A DNA stretch of 32,502 bases, taken from assembly GCA_964407665.1 (NCBI GenBank), contig CAYOWK010000044.1, forward strand, positions 1 through 32,502, in the 5' to 3' direction. The position numbers and the translations under genes were made by a program. This document shows positions 8,185 to 16,485 of the stretch, one piece after another. The notes beneath the pieces are model-generated. The model ran no database searches. It worked only from the letters and a program-made list of their open reading frames with translations, and was not told the DNA's origin. How positions within the stretch are numbered: position 1 is the stretch's first letter; each line of letters begins with the position of its first letter. This DNA comes from CAYOWK01 sp964407665 (lineage in GTDB: Bacteria > Pseudomonadota > Alphaproteobacteria > Caulobacterales > Hyphomonadaceae).

Positions 8185-8228
8185 CAGGCGCCAAGTGAAC
8201 GGCGGCGGCAGGCGAGCGCGATCTCCCC

Positions 8229-8603
8229 ATGAACTCCACCCAACAACCCGATGCGAACTGGCCGGTCGAGTTGCGCTTCCGGCGCGCCGCGCGTGAGCTG
8301 GTGATCCGCTTCGAGGATGGCTATGCGGGCGCCATTCCGTTCGAGCTGCTTCGCGTCGAGAGTCCCAGCGCCGAGACCAAGGGCCACGGTGCAACACGCC
8401 CTCCCCCGCCCGCGCTCAAGATGTCGGTGGGCGTCCGGGGCGCCGAGCTGGTCGGGCGCTATGCTGTCCGCGTGCAGTTCGACGACGGCCACGACACCGG
8501 ACTCTATTCCTGGCGATACCTCCGCGAGCTGGCCGACCAGCGCGAAGACCGCATGGCGGCCTACACCGCGCGCATGGCCGAACTCGGATTGCCGCGCGGC
8601 TGA
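8229..8603 (+). CDS. DUF971 / gamma-butyrobetaine hydroxylase-like N-terminal domain protein
   Basis: The 124-residue product is a stand-alone DUF971 domain, the module found at the N-terminus of gamma-butyrobetaine hydroxylase. Typical blocks are WPVELRFRRAARELVIRFEDG and, near the end, VRVQFDDGHDTGLYSWRYLREL. Bacterial members are sometimes linked to Fe-S or Mrp-type proteins, but nothing nearby supports that here. There is no signal peptide. It is the last gene of a compact rightward run with the LON-domain and Trm112-like genes (44 bp gap), and it converges with the UbiH-type gene, whose stop is 3 bp away. Confidence 0.85.
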   Translation: MNSTQQPDANWPVELRFRRAARELVIRFEDGYAGAIPFELLRVESPSAETKGHGATRPPPPALKMSVGVRGAELVGRYAVRVQFDDGHDTGLYSWRYLRELADQREDRMAAYTARMAELGLPRG

Positions 8604-8606
8604 CTC

Positions 8607-9824
8607 TCAGGCGGCCGTTTGCGTTCGCATGAGCGTGGGCAGGTCGCCGCTTTCGGCGCCGGCGATCCCCGCAAAGAACGTCCGAGCCTGACGGCTGGAT
8701 CCCGCCGCCTGCATGGCGAGGCTCGCGACCGTCCGGACCGCCGAGTGACCTGTGAACGTCATCAGGAAGGCGTCCATCGCGGCGGCTGTCGCCGTGATGT
8801 CGGTGCGGCGCCAGCGCGTGTAGGGCGCCAGTGCAGCTTCAGATCCGATGTCGAGCCCCACGCGCAGGGCGTCTCCGACGACATCCGCAAGCGCCGCGAT
8901 ATCCTTGAGGCCGAGATTGAACCCCTGCCCCGCCAGCGGATGCACCTGATGGGCGGCGTCGCCTGCGAGGGCGACGCGGTGGCCGTGGAAGCGGTCTGCG
9001 ACATGGACGCCCGCCTGGAAGGCTGCACGCGGGCTGGCCAGCCGGGCGCCCGGCGCAAAGCCGGGGGCCTGACGCGCAAGTTCCGCCTCGAATTCTGCGT
9101 CCGTCATATCGAGAAGGGCGTCGGCGATCGCCGCATCGACAGACCAGACGAGGTTTAGCCGTCCGTCGGTCATGGGAAGGGCGGCGATCGGCCCGCCGGG
9201 CAGGAATATCTGGCGGGCGATCCCGTCATGAGGCTCGGGGGTTTCGAGGAAGGCTGAAACCGCCTTCGAGCGATAGGAGCGGCCCTCGAAGCGAATACTG
9301 GCGGCCTGGCGGACGGAGGAGCGCAGTCCGTCGCATCCGACGACGAGACTCGCCTTTACCGACCCGGCTGCGGTTTCAACGGTGGCGCATCCGGGGCCGA
9401 ACTCGATGGCCGATACTGCCGCGCCGGACATGCGGCGGATCCCCGACGTTTCGGCGACAACCGATTCCAGCGCTTCGACGATCCGAGCGGCTTCGATCAT
9501 GTATCCGAGCGGGTCGCCCGACGAAGTGTCGCGGTCCTCCGCGTAGAAGGCGATGCCGCCGGCAGGGCCCCGCGCTCCGATCTCAAAGACGGGCTCAGCA
9601 TGCGGATCGAGCGCCGCATCGACGCCGAGGGCCTGGAAAATCCGGTAGCAGCCGGAAGCGACCAGATAGGCGCGCGGATCTGCAGGCTGGAGGGCCGCCA
9701 TGGGGGCGGCTTCGGCAATGGCGACGTCGCAACCGCGCGCCGCCAGCGCAAGTGCGAGCGTAAGCCCTACAGGGCCTCCGCCGACGATCAGGACGTCATG
9801 AGGGGTCGCGCCGGTGTCTGTCAT
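8607..9824 (-). CDS. UbiH/UbiF/COQ6-family FAD-dependent hydroxylase
   Basis: This is a flavin monooxygenase of the ubiquinone-biosynthesis hydroxylase family, probably adding an oxygen to the ring of the quinone precursor at the inner membrane face. The 405-residue product has the N-terminal FAD Rossmann motif VGGGPVGLTLALAL (about 14-27), a central VVGCDGLRSSVR, and the second FAD motif ALAGDAAHQVHPLAGQG followed by NLGLKDIAAL. ATG 9824 is preferred; the frame also has a TTG two codons upstream. Ring position (C5, C6 or C1) cannot be assigned without phylogeny. It is followed leftward by the converging DUF971 gene. Confidence 0.88.
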   Translation of the reverse strand: MTDTGATPHDVLIVGGGPVGLTLALALAARGCDVAIAEAAPMAALQPADPRAYLVASGCYRIFQALGVDAALDPHAEPVFEIGARGPAGGIAFYAEDRDTSSGDPLGYMIEAARIVEALESVVAETSGIRRMSGAAVSAIEFGPGCATVETAAGSVKASLVVGCDGLRSSVRQAASIRFEGRSYRSKAVSAFLETPEPHDGIARQIFLPGGPIAALPMTDGRLNLVWSVDAAIADALLDMTDAEFEAELARQAPGFAPGARLASPRAAFQAGVHVADRFHGHRVALAGDAAHQVHPLAGQGFNLGLKDIAALADVVGDALRVGLDIGSEAALAPYTRWRRTDITATAAAMDAFLMTFTGHSAVRTVASLAMQAAGSSRQARTFFAGIAGAESGDLPTLMRTQTAA

Positions 9825-9893
9825 GCGCAAAGCGTACTACCGCCTCGCGCCGCGGTCCAACGCCGGAAGCTGCCCCCTGTCGCCGCACCCGCG

Positions 9894-9928
9894 AAAGAAG
9901 AAGGGCGCAGTTCCTGCGAACTGCGCCC
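9894..9928 (-). terminator. Rho-independent terminator of amt
   Basis: A perfect 10-bp stem (9903-9912 with 9919-9928, 6-nt loop) is followed on the minus strand by TTCTTCTTT. It starts 25 bp after the amt stop codon, so it ends amt transcription before the UbiH-type gene. Confidence 0.85.
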
Positions 9929-9953
9929 TCCCCTTGTTTCAGAACAGGCAGCC

Positions 9954-11528
9954 TTAGTGGTGGTAGGCCATCTCGCCGTGTTCGTTGATGTCGATGCCTT
10001 CTTCCTCGACCTCTTCCTTCACGCGCCCGCCAGTGACGAGCTTGATCAGGAACCAGACCGCGGCGCTGCCGACGCCGGACCACAGCAGGGTCACGCCGAC
10101 GCCTTTCAGCTGGGCGATAACCTGCGGGACGTAGCCGGGATAGATGGCCACGCCGCCATTGGCGTAGTCGACGATGCCGGCGCCGCCGAGGGCGGGAGCC
10201 ACGACAATGCCGGTGCCGATGGCGCCGACGATGCCGCCCACGCCGTGGATGCCGAACACATCGAGCGAGTCGTCATAGCCGAGGGCGTTTTTCAGCCCCG
10301 AGCAGGCAAGGAGGCAGATCGGGCCGACAACCAGGCCGAGCACGATGGCGCCGACCGGTCCGGCGAAGCCGGCGGCAGGCGTGACCGCGACAAGACCAGC
10401 CACCGCGCCGGAAGCCAGACCCAGCAGGCTGGGTTTGCGCTTGAAGATCATCTCGGCCATCGCCCACGAGAAGGCGCCTGCGGCGGTCGCGACGAACGTA
10501 TTGAACAGGGCGAGCGCAGCGTAGGCGTTCGATTCGAGGTTCGAACCGGCGTTGAAGCCCACCCAGCCGAACCACAGCAGACCCGTACCGATCAACGTGA
10601 ACGGCAGGTTGTGCGGCGGCATCGGCTCGGACTTGTAGCCTTTGCGTTTGCCGAGGATCAGGGCGCCTACGAGCGCAGCGACACCCGAGTTGATGTGGAC
10701 CACGGTGCCGCCGGCGAAGTCGAGCGCGCCGAAGCTCCAGATGAGGCCAGCGCCAGCCAGGACGGCTTCAGCATTGGCCGGGTCGGACGCCATGATCGGG
10801 CCGCCCCACCACCAGACCATGTGGGCCATCGGGTAGTAGACGACGATCGGCCAGATGATCGCAAAGAGGACCACCGAAATGAACTTCACGCGCTCGGCGA
10901 CGCCGCCCAGGACGAGGGCGGTCGTGATGCACGCAAACGTCATCTGGAAGGCAACGAACACGAGCTCGGGGATACCGACGCCAACCGAGAAGGTTTCGAC
11001 GACGGTGGAGGTGTCCACGCCCGCCAGCATGGCCTTTGAGAGGCCGCCAACGAAGCGATTGAGACCGCCGCCGTCCGTGAAGGCGAGCGAGTATCCGTAG
11101 AAGACCCAGGCGATCATGCCGATGGCGGTCACCATCATGATCTGGCTGAGCATCGAAACCTTGTTCTTGGCGCGGACGAGACCGCCGTAGAACAGGGCGA
11201 GGCCGGGGACGATCATGATCAGGACGAGCGCGGTGGAAACCAGCATCCAGGCCGTGTCGCCCTTGTCGACTGTGATCTCGATGGCGGCGGGCGCCGCTTC
11301 CTCGACCACTTCCTCGACGACTTCTTCAACAGTCTCGGCGACGGGGGCGTCGACGACTGCTTCGGGAGCCGGGGTCACTTCTTCGGTCACCGGGGGAGCC
11401 GCGGGGGGCTCCTGGGCTGCGGCCAGGCCAGCCGTTCCGATCATTATCGCAGCAGCTGCGGCCCCGAGCGCCGCGCGCAGTCCATCAACCATACTTGGTC
11501 GACCTATAGGTCTGATTATGTTCACCAT
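9954..11528 (-). CDS. amt: Ammonium transporter (Amt family)
   Basis: This is an inner-membrane ammonium channel of the Amt/Mep/Rh family with about 11 core membrane spans. The 524-residue product opens with a cleavable-looking signal sequence (hydrophobic run ending GTAGLAAAQ). An unusual stretch of about 50 residues rich in Pro, Val and Glu (VEEVVEEVVEEAAPA) follows before the core starts at about 85 (DTAWMLVSTALVLIM). Core signatures include GGLVRAKN, the DFAGGTVVHINSG block, and DVFGIHGVGGIVG carrying a pore His. The cytosolic tail has the conserved GIDINEHGE. ATG 11528 has GGGGAT upstream; ATG 11492 is an alternative. No glnK partner is adjacent, although amt and glnK are commonly linked. 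Confidence 0.95.
   Translation of the reverse strand: MVNIIRPIGRPSMVDGLRAALGAAAAAIMIGTAGLAAAQEPPAAPPVTEEVTPAPEAVVDAPVAETVEEVVEEVVEEAAPAAIEITVDKGDTAWMLVSTALVLIMIVPGLALFYGGLVRAKNKVSMLSQIMMVTAIGMIAWVFYGYSLAFTDGGGLNRFVGGLSKAMLAGVDTSTVVETFSVGVGIPELVFVAFQMTFACITTALVLGGVAERVKFISVVLFAIIWPIVVYYPMAHMVWWWGGPIMASDPANAEAVLAGAGLIWSFGALDFAGGTVVHINSGVAALVGALILGKRKGYKSEPMPPHNLPFTLIGTGLLWFGWVGFNAGSNLESNAYAALALFNTFVATAAGAFSWAMAEMIFKRKPSLLGLASGAVAGLVAVTPAAGFAGPVGAIVLGLVVGPICLLACSGLKNALGYDDSLDVFGIHGVGGIVGAIGTGIVVAPALGGAGIVDYANGGVAIYPGYVPQVIAQLKGVGVTLLWSGVGSAAVWFLIKLVTGGRVKEEVEEEGIDINEHGEMAYHH
11501..11512. promoter_or_regulatory. 12-bp perfect palindrome at the amt start region
   Basis: GACCTATAGGTC is fully self-complementary. 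It lies between the two possible amt start codons: 9 bp upstream of ATG 11492, or inside the coding sequence if ATG 11528 is used. It could be an operator, or chance. No NtrC or sigma-54 signature was seen around it. Confidence 0.2.
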
Positions 11529-11988
11529 TTCTATCCCCAGAAGATGACGCGCTCTGGCGCTGGTAGTCGACGCATCTTAACTAGCGGACGAAAGACCGCC
11601 CCCGACTGATGCATGAGCAACTAGGGCGGACTCAGCTGCCTCAGGACAAGCACGATGAGACGGTGAAGTGATGACCGATCGAGCAGTTGCACAAAAATAA
11701 GGCGCCGTTAGCAGGCGCCGCATCGCAACAAGGCATGACCTTCCTGTCAGGGCGCCGGACTCGCCAGATCGTCGCGCCCAACCCCCGGCAACAGCGCCCC
11801 AAGGGGCTGGTTCATTCACAAACGTCCCGTGAGACGGAGGGCCTGAGCCAGTTCTCCAGATATCCCGCCCGCGTGACGATTTTGCCATGCCCGGTAAGGA
11901 AAAATCTGCCGCGTTTGCCGCCCGTTAAGGCCCTGCGGGCCACCTTGCAGTCTGTAGCGTCAACCCTGCAGTCGCCAAGGTATACGGC
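11529..11988. other. 460-bp gap between amt and ftsK (divergent)
   Basis: No convincing gene is visible. Part of the gap presumably carries the promoters of amt (leftward) and ftsK (rightward). A strong leftward terminator at 11693-11719 belongs to neither gene, so a short leftward transcript from about 11720-11980 is implied. A leftward 61-codon frame (11812-11997) exists, but its third-position GC looks lower than that of neighbouring genes and I do not call it. Confidence 0.5.
11693..11719 (-). terminator. Orphan rho-independent terminator, leftward
   Basis: On the minus strand the sequence reads GGCGCC, a 7-nt loop, GGCGCC, then TTATTTTT. It sits 165 bp upstream of amt and about 270 bp from the divergent ftsK start, so it does not terminate any called gene. 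It most likely ends an unannotated small RNA or small-ORF transcript. Confidence 0.65.
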
Positions 11989-14532
11989 ATGCCGCATGCA
12001 CGTTCCCCGTATCCGGCCCCGTACCCGGAAGCGGAAGCTCCGGCCGGCCGGCCTGGCGGCGCCGTCGGGCGCTTCCTGACCGGGCTGCTGGCGTTTTCCG
12101 CCGGGGTGTTCATCTGCGGGGCGTGCGGGTCGTATTCACCCTCCGATCCCAGCCTGAACAGCGCGGTCGCCGGAGAGGCCGCCAACCTGTTTGGCGGCCC
12201 TGGCGCCCTTGTCGCCGACGTGATGACGCAGAGTTTTGGCTGGACGGCCTGGCTGCTCGGCTTCGCCCTCATGATCGGCGGACTGCGCCGCACGGTTGGC
12301 CAGCAACAACAGGACCGCAACGAGATCCTCTGGGGCATGGGCGCGCTGGTGTTCGCGGCCTGCTGCCTCGCTGAATGGCCCATCCCGCAGACATGGCCGC
12401 TGGCTTCAGGACTCGGCGGCGTGATCGGCGACGTGCTGCTTGCGCTGGCCGCGACGCCGTTCGCCGCCCTCAAGGTTCCCCAGCCGCAAGTCTGGGCCGC
12501 CGCACTCGCCGGCGTCGGCGCGTTCATCTTCGCCGCCGTCGCCATGGGCCTCAATTCCTCTGACGGCGCCGCCCTCCTCCGCTCCATGCGCCGCCGCCGC
12601 GTGCATCAGCAGCCCGTGCATGCCGAGCCCGGCCTGCCGGTGCTACGCGTCGAGCAGCCGCGCGCCAACCCGCTCGCGCCGCTTGTCGCCGCCATCGCTG
12701 GCGTCATGAACCGCCGCAAGGAGGATGTGATCGAGCCCATCGTCGTCACCGAAGAGGATGACTTCGAGGCTGGCGATCTCGGCTTCTTCAACGCTGTCGG
12801 AAAAGCTGAAGGGGTCCAGCAGGGCCGCTCCATCCCCGTGCCGGCCCGGATTCTGGAAAGCCGCCCGATCGAAGAGGATGGTGACGAGGACGCTGTCGCA
12901 GCGCCCGTCGCGCCCTCGGTCCGCACGCCCGCCTCGATGTCCCGGCCCGTCGCGCCCGCGCAGCCGGCTGCCGCACCGGCGCGCCCCGCTCCGCCCCGCC
13001 CGACCGTGCGCGATCCGCTGACGGCCGTGCCGCCCATCGAACTGCTGGACGTTCCGCCGGCCCGCCGCTCGTCGGTCGACGAAGATCACCTGCTGCGCAT
13101 GGCCGAGCGCCTGCAGGGCGTGTTCAACGATTTCGGCGTCAAGGGCCGCATCACCGAGGTGCGCCCTGGACCGGTCGTGACGCTGTTCGAGCTTGAGCCC
13201 GCGCCGGGCGTCAAATCCTCGCGCGTTATCGCCCTCGCTGAAGACATCGCCCGCTCGATGTCAGCCACCGCCGCGCGCGTCGCGGTGATCCCCGGCCGCA
13301 ACGCCATCGGCATCGAACTGCCGAACGACCAGCGCGAGACCGTCTATCTCCGCGACCTGCTGAATGCGCCCGAGTTCAAGAAGTCCCGCATGCAGCTGCC
13401 GCTGGCGCTGGGCGAGAACATCGAGGGCCAGGCGACGATCGCCGACCTCGCGAAGATGCCTCACCTGCTGATTGCCGGCACCACCGGCTCCGGCAAGTCG
13501 GTCGGCATCAACGCCATGATCCTGTCGCTGATGTTCAAGCTGCCGCCCGAGAAGTGCCGCTTCATCATGATCGACCCGAAGATGCTCGAACTGTCGATCT
13601 ATGAGGGCGTCCCGCACCTGCTCTCTCCTGTCGTGACCGATCCTGCCAAGGCCGTCCTGGCGCTGAAGTGGGTCGTCCGCGAGATGGAGAGCCGCTACGA
13701 GCTGATGTCGAAGATGGGCGTGCGCAACATCGCCGGCTTCAACACCAAGGCCGAGGAAGCCGCGATCAAGGGCGAGTACCTCACCCGCCAGGTCCAGACC
13801 GGCTGGAACAAGGAAACCGGCGAAGCGGTCTGGGAAAACGAACAGATCAAGCCCGAGCCGATGCCGCACATCGTCGTCGTCATCGACGAGATGGCCGACC
13901 TCATGCTCGTCGCGGGCAAGGACATCGAAGGCGCCGTGCAGCGGATCGCCCAGATGGCGCGCGCCGCGGGCATCCACCTCATCACGGCAACGCAGCGTCC
14001 GTCGGTCGACGTGATCACCGGCACCATCAAGGCCAACTTCCCGACGCGTATCTCCTACATGGTCACGACCAAGATCGACTCGCGCACCATTCTTGGAGAA
14101 CAGGGCGCCGAGCAGCTGCTTGGAATGGGCGACCTTCTCTGGATGGCCTCCGGCGGCAAGATCGTCCGCGTGCACGGGCCGTTCGTGAAGGACGAGGAAG
14201 TCGAGCGCGTCGTGAACTGGCTCAAGGACCAGGGCACGCCGCAGTACGTGCAGGGCGTCACCGAGGAAGTCGAGGAAGAGGCGTCCGTGGCCGACAACGC
14301 GTTCGGCACATCCTCCGGCGATCCGGAAGAGGATATGTATCGCGAGGCCGTTGCGGCTGTGCTGCGCGACAAGCGGCCCACCACCTCCTACGTCCAGCGC
14401 GTTCTCCGCGTCGGCTACAACCGCGCGGCCGGGTTCATCGAGCGGATGGAGCGCGACGGGTACATCACGGCGGCCGACCACGCCGGCAAGCGGCAGATCG
14501 CCAGCCGCGACCGCGGCGACGAAGCGGCCTGA
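11989..14532 (+). CDS. ftsK: DNA translocase FtsK
   Basis: FtsK is the septal, ATP-driven double-stranded DNA pump that clears the terminus region during division and activates XerCD. The 847-residue product has four or five hydrophobic segments within about residues 27-185. A Pro/Ala-rich acidic linker (about 190-360) is much shorter than in E. coli. The motor domain carries Walker A GTTGSGKS at 497-504, MIDPKMLELS, and the Walker B region VVVIDEMADLM. The C-terminal winged-helix gamma domain (about 780-840) has TTSYVQRVLRVGYNRAAGF, which reads polar KOPS sequences. The ATG at 11989 follows AAGG. A strong terminator follows the stop, so it is probably monocistronic. Confidence 0.97.
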   Translation: MPHARSPYPAPYPEAEAPAGRPGGAVGRFLTGLLAFSAGVFICGACGSYSPSDPSLNSAVAGEAANLFGGPGALVADVMTQSFGWTAWLLGFALMIGGLRRTVGQQQQDRNEILWGMGALVFAACCLAEWPIPQTWPLASGLGGVIGDVLLALAATPFAALKVPQPQVWAAALAGVGAFIFAAVAMGLNSSDGAALLRSMRRRRVHQQPVHAEPGLPVLRVEQPRANPLAPLVAAIAGVMNRRKEDVIEPIVVTEEDDFEAGDLGFFNAVGKAEGVQQGRSIPVPARILESRPIEEDGDEDAVAAPVAPSVRTPASMSRPVAPAQPAAAPARPAPPRPTVRDPLTAVPPIELLDVPPARRSSVDEDHLLRMAERLQGVFNDFGVKGRITEVRPGPVVTLFELEPAPGVKSSRVIALAEDIARSMSATAARVAVIPGRNAIGIELPNDQRETVYLRDLLNAPEFKKSRMQLPLALGENIEGQATIADLAKMPHLLIAGTTGSGKSVGINAMILSLMFKLPPEKCRFIMIDPKMLELSIYEGVPHLLSPVVTDPAKAVLALKWVVREMESRYELMSKMGVRNIAGFNTKAEEAAIKGEYLTRQVQTGWNKETGEAVWENEQIKPEPMPHIVVVIDEMADLMLVAGKDIEGAVQRIAQMARAAGIHLITATQRPSVDVITGTIKANFPTRISYMVTTKIDSRTILGEQGAEQLLGMGDLLWMASGGKIVRVHGPFVKDEEVERVVNWLKDQGTPQYVQGVTEEVEEEASVADNAFGTSSGDPEEDMYREAVAAVLRDKRPTTSYVQRVLRVGYNRAAGFIERMERDGYITAADHAGKRQIASRDRGDEAA

Positions 14533-14561
14533 GCATTGCTTTCAAAAGAGTCTCTTGAAGG

Positions 14562-14588
14562 GGCCGGCTCCATTGAGCCGGCCTTTTT
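14562..14588 (+). terminator. Rho-independent terminator of ftsK
   Basis: A perfect 9-bp stem (GGCCGGCTC at 14562-14570 with GAGCCGGCC at 14575-14583, CATT loop) is followed directly by TTTTT. It begins 30 bp after the ftsK stop. Confidence 0.92.
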
Positions 14589-14840
14589 CATGCCGGGAGC
14601 TTGCTGTTGAGGGGTATCCAAGCCTGGCAGGCGCCAATCTGTCGCAACTATCGCGTGTCCGGCCTTGTTTTTGTCGCCATTCAAGAGTATCCACAGCACA
14701 TCGAACTTGTAGGCCGACGACTTGGACCCGTCCCAAAGCCCTTACGGGCGGACGCTGCTGACGACATCCACCCCACTAACTCGATGCTACCCGGCGGCCG
14801 CGCAAGCGACCGTCACCTCTAATTTGATAAGGAATATCCC
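14589..14840 (+). other. Leader region of the cold-shock gene
   Basis: About 250 bp without a gene lies between the ftsK terminator and the cold-shock start. A weak promoter-like pair, TTGTTT (14665-14670) and TATCCA (14688-14693) with a 17-bp spacer, would give a 5' leader of roughly 140 nt. Long structured leaders are characteristic of cold-inducible csp mRNAs, where they control stability and translation. The promoter assignment is tentative. Confidence 0.35.
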
Positions 14841-15050
14841 ATGGCTACGGGAACAGTTAAGTGGTTCAACGGCGACAAGGGCTACGGCTTCATCCAGCCC
14901 GACACCGGCGGCAAGGATGTGTTCGTGCACATCACGGCCCTCGAAGCGGCCGGCATGCGCACGCTCTCTGACGGTCAGAAAGTTTCGTTCGAAGAGACCC
15001 CGGACCGCAAGTCCGGCAAGGTTTCGGCGACGAACCTGCGCGCCCTCTAG
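14841..15050 (+). CDS. Cold-shock protein (CspA family)
   Basis: This is a single cold-shock domain protein of 69 residues, a cytosolic RNA/ssDNA chaperone that melts secondary structure. The five-strand OB fold is complete, with RNP1-like GYGFIQPD at about residues 14-21 and RNP2-like VFVHITAL at about 26-33. The opening GTVKWFNGDKG is also typical. The start is supported by AAGGAA 7 bases upstream of the ATG. It lies after a 250-bp leader and before a strong terminator, so it forms its own transcription unit. The leader suggests post-transcriptional control, but cold induction cannot be read from sequence alone. Confidence 0.95.
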   Translation: MATGTVKWFNGDKGYGFIQPDTGGKDVFVHITALEAAGMRTLSDGQKVSFEETPDRKSGKVSATNLRAL

Positions 15051-15114
15051 GACGCGATCTGGCCTGCGCCCCTAACCGGGCAGCGTTTGGGCCAGTCACG
15101 ACCTGAACTTACGG

Positions 15115-15145
15115 AAACCCCGCGCCTTGGCGCGGGGTTTTTGTT
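15115..15145 (+). terminator. Rho-independent terminator of the cold-shock gene
   Basis: An 11-bp stem (15115-15125 with 15130-15140, loop CTTG) runs into a T-rich tract TTTTTGTTTT. It starts 65 bp after the stop. AAA at the 5' side could make it work weakly in the other direction for the converging gene ending at 15154. Confidence 0.92.
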
Positions 15146-15153
15146 TTCCCGGC

Positions 15154-15465
15154 TCAGGCTCCGGGAGCTTTCGGCTCGGAGCACATGATCTGTTCGAAGG
15201 CGCCCCAGCAGGTCATGTAGAGTTTGTCGTCCAGCATGACGTCAAGGCGCGAGGCGACCGTCAGGTCCTGATACTTCGAGGTGCGGACGGCGTCCGTCAG
15301 AACGCCCTTCACCAGTTCCTTGAGGTCGAAGGCCCTGGCCTGCGCCTCGCGGATCGCCTCGAACGAGGCGTCGACTTTCGCCTGCATGTCAGCCTGCGAG
15401 GGCTTTGTCAGAAATCCGCCGACGCCTGCAGCGGCGACCAGTACCAAGAGCAACAACAGACGCAT
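15154..15465 (-). CDS. Small exported or membrane-anchored protein of unknown function
   Basis: I do not recognise this 103-residue protein with confidence. It starts MRLLLLLVLVAAAGVGGF, a hydrophobic segment that is either a signal peptide or an N-terminal anchor, followed by TKPSQADMQ. The middle is helical and charged. The C-terminal part (RTSKYQDLTVASRLDV, then a Cys-containing segment) recalls the DUF4359-like pattern, but only loosely. There are two Cys residues near the end (in MTCWG and IMCSE), which could form a disulphide in the periplasm. The ATG at 15465 is preceded by GGGGAGGG; a longer frame upstream is less likely. It converges with the cold-shock gene. Confidence 0.7.
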   Translation of the reverse strand: MRLLLLLVLVAAAGVGGFLTKPSQADMQAKVDASFEAIREAQARAFDLKELVKGVLTDAVRTSKYQDLTVASRLDVMLDDKLYMTCWGAFEQIMCSEPKAPGA

Positions 15466-15523
15466 TGAGGGTCCCTCCCCTGTTCGGCCCAAGCCTATGC
15501 TGGTTCGACAACGGATGTCTTGC

Positions 15524-15973
15524 TCAGAAGCGGCGGACCAGCATGACGCCGCCGATCACCATGAGCACGCCGAGAATGCGGCCTGGGCTCACGGGGTGGC
15601 GCGGAGCGCCCAGGGCGCCGAAATGATCGATGGCGATGGACATGGCGAGCTGTCCGGCGACGAGCAGCGTGATCACGGTCGCCACACCCAGCCTCGGGAC
15701 ACCCCAAGCCGCCGCCGCGACGAAGACCGCCCCATAGGCGCCGCCAAGCCAGATGTACCAGGGCAGCGCCCGTACCGCTGACACGTCGGGCCGCGCCTGC
15801 ATCGCGATCGCCGCGGCGCCCAGCACCAGCGTGCCGATCAGGAAAGACGCGAACGCGGCATTAAGCGGGGATCCCGCCACAGCGGCCAGGCGGGCGTTGG
15901 TCGGCGCCTGCAACCCGGCTAGCGCGCCGCCGATCACAAGCACAAGCATGGGCAGAAGGTGCGTCAGGTTCAT
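15524..15973 (-). CDS. DMT-superfamily membrane protein (DUF606/YdcZ type)
   Basis: The 149-residue product is a half-size DMT transporter-like protein with five predicted membrane spans: LLPMLVLVIGGALAGLQ, a segment around AFASFLIGTLVLGA, WLGGAYGAVFVAAAAWG, VITLLVAGQLAMSIAI and ILGVLMVIGGVMLVRRF. APTNARLA after the first span is typical of DUF606. Members probably work as dimers in the inner membrane; the substrate is unknown. I took ATG 15973, which gives a clean N-terminal span, although its ribosome-binding site is weak. It lies between the small exported protein and the MmcQ/YjbR gene, all leftward, possibly one operon. Confidence 0.85.
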   Translation of the reverse strand: MNLTHLLPMLVLVIGGALAGLQAPTNARLAAVAGSPLNAAFASFLIGTLVLGAAAIAMQARPDVSAVRALPWYIWLGGAYGAVFVAAAAWGVPRLGVATVITLLVAGQLAMSIAIDHFGALGAPRHPVSPGRILGVLMVIGGVMLVRRF

Positions 15974-16001
15974 GCACGAGGCGCTTACACCGGGTCGCCG
16001 G

Positions 16002-16343
16002 TCAGCGCGAGGCGTCCCAGGCCCTGAGCCAGCGCTTCGGGGCATTCTTCCGCCACTGGCGTTCGAGAAGCTGGCGCAACTCTTCGGGCTTCATCCGGCT
16101 CAGTCGCGCCAGCACGTAGGGGTAGTTCCGGTAATGGTCGGTCAGGTGGAAGGTTTCGGGATCGGCCTCCAGCATGATGTCGCGTTCGTCGAAACCTACG
16201 CAGCCAATCACCACGCTGTTGTCCTCTCCACGCAGCCGCGTGAGGAACTTCCCGAACGCCTTGTAGGAGGGGTATCCATAGCTGGTCCCCTCCTCCGTCT
16301 CAGGGAAAGAGAGACAAAGAGCGCGAAACTCTGTCTCGGTCAC
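16002..16343 (-). CDS. MmcQ/YjbR family protein
   Basis: The 113-residue product belongs to the MmcQ/YjbR family, which has a cyclic-AMP-receptor-like DNA-binding fold but no proven function. Characteristic features are an early LSFPETEEGTSYGYPSYK, then the strand region DERDIMLEADPETFHLTDHY, and a C-terminal helix with LERQWRKNAPKRW. It probably starts with GTG at 16343, with GGGGG 6 bases upstream. It is the first of three leftward genes and diverges from lolA, with about 140 bp between the two starts. Confidence 0.88.
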   Translation of the reverse strand: MTETEFRALCLSFPETEEGTSYGYPSYKAFGKFLTRLRGEDNSVVIGCVGFDERDIMLEADPETFHLTDHYRNYPYVLARLSRMKPEELRQLLERQWRKNAPKRWLRAWDASR

Positions 16344-16485
16344 CTCTCACCCCCTTGTGCGTTTATCGCCCTGTCCCATCCGGACGGAGATTGCGCCTGA
16401 ACCGCTGTTCAGGGAAAGAGGGCGGAAATTCCTTGCGGCTGACTTGTTTTCGCCGATCCCGGACCCGACAGTTCGAGGCATGAGC

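Noticed and set aside
9600..11039. 479-codon rightward frame opposite amt and the hydroxylase gene
   Set aside because: It is a shadow of two well-supported minus-strand genes; its composition is Arg/Asp/Gly-rich, as expected of an antisense frame.
11812..11997. Leftward 61-codon frame overlapping the ftsK start
   Set aside because: It lies in the region implied by the orphan terminator, but codon third positions look less GC-rich than neighbours and no ribosome-binding site or homology is evident. Kept only as part of a finding.
13261..14481. 406-codon leftward frame opposite the ftsK motor domain
   Set aside because: Antisense shadow of a highly conserved coding region with no family resemblance.
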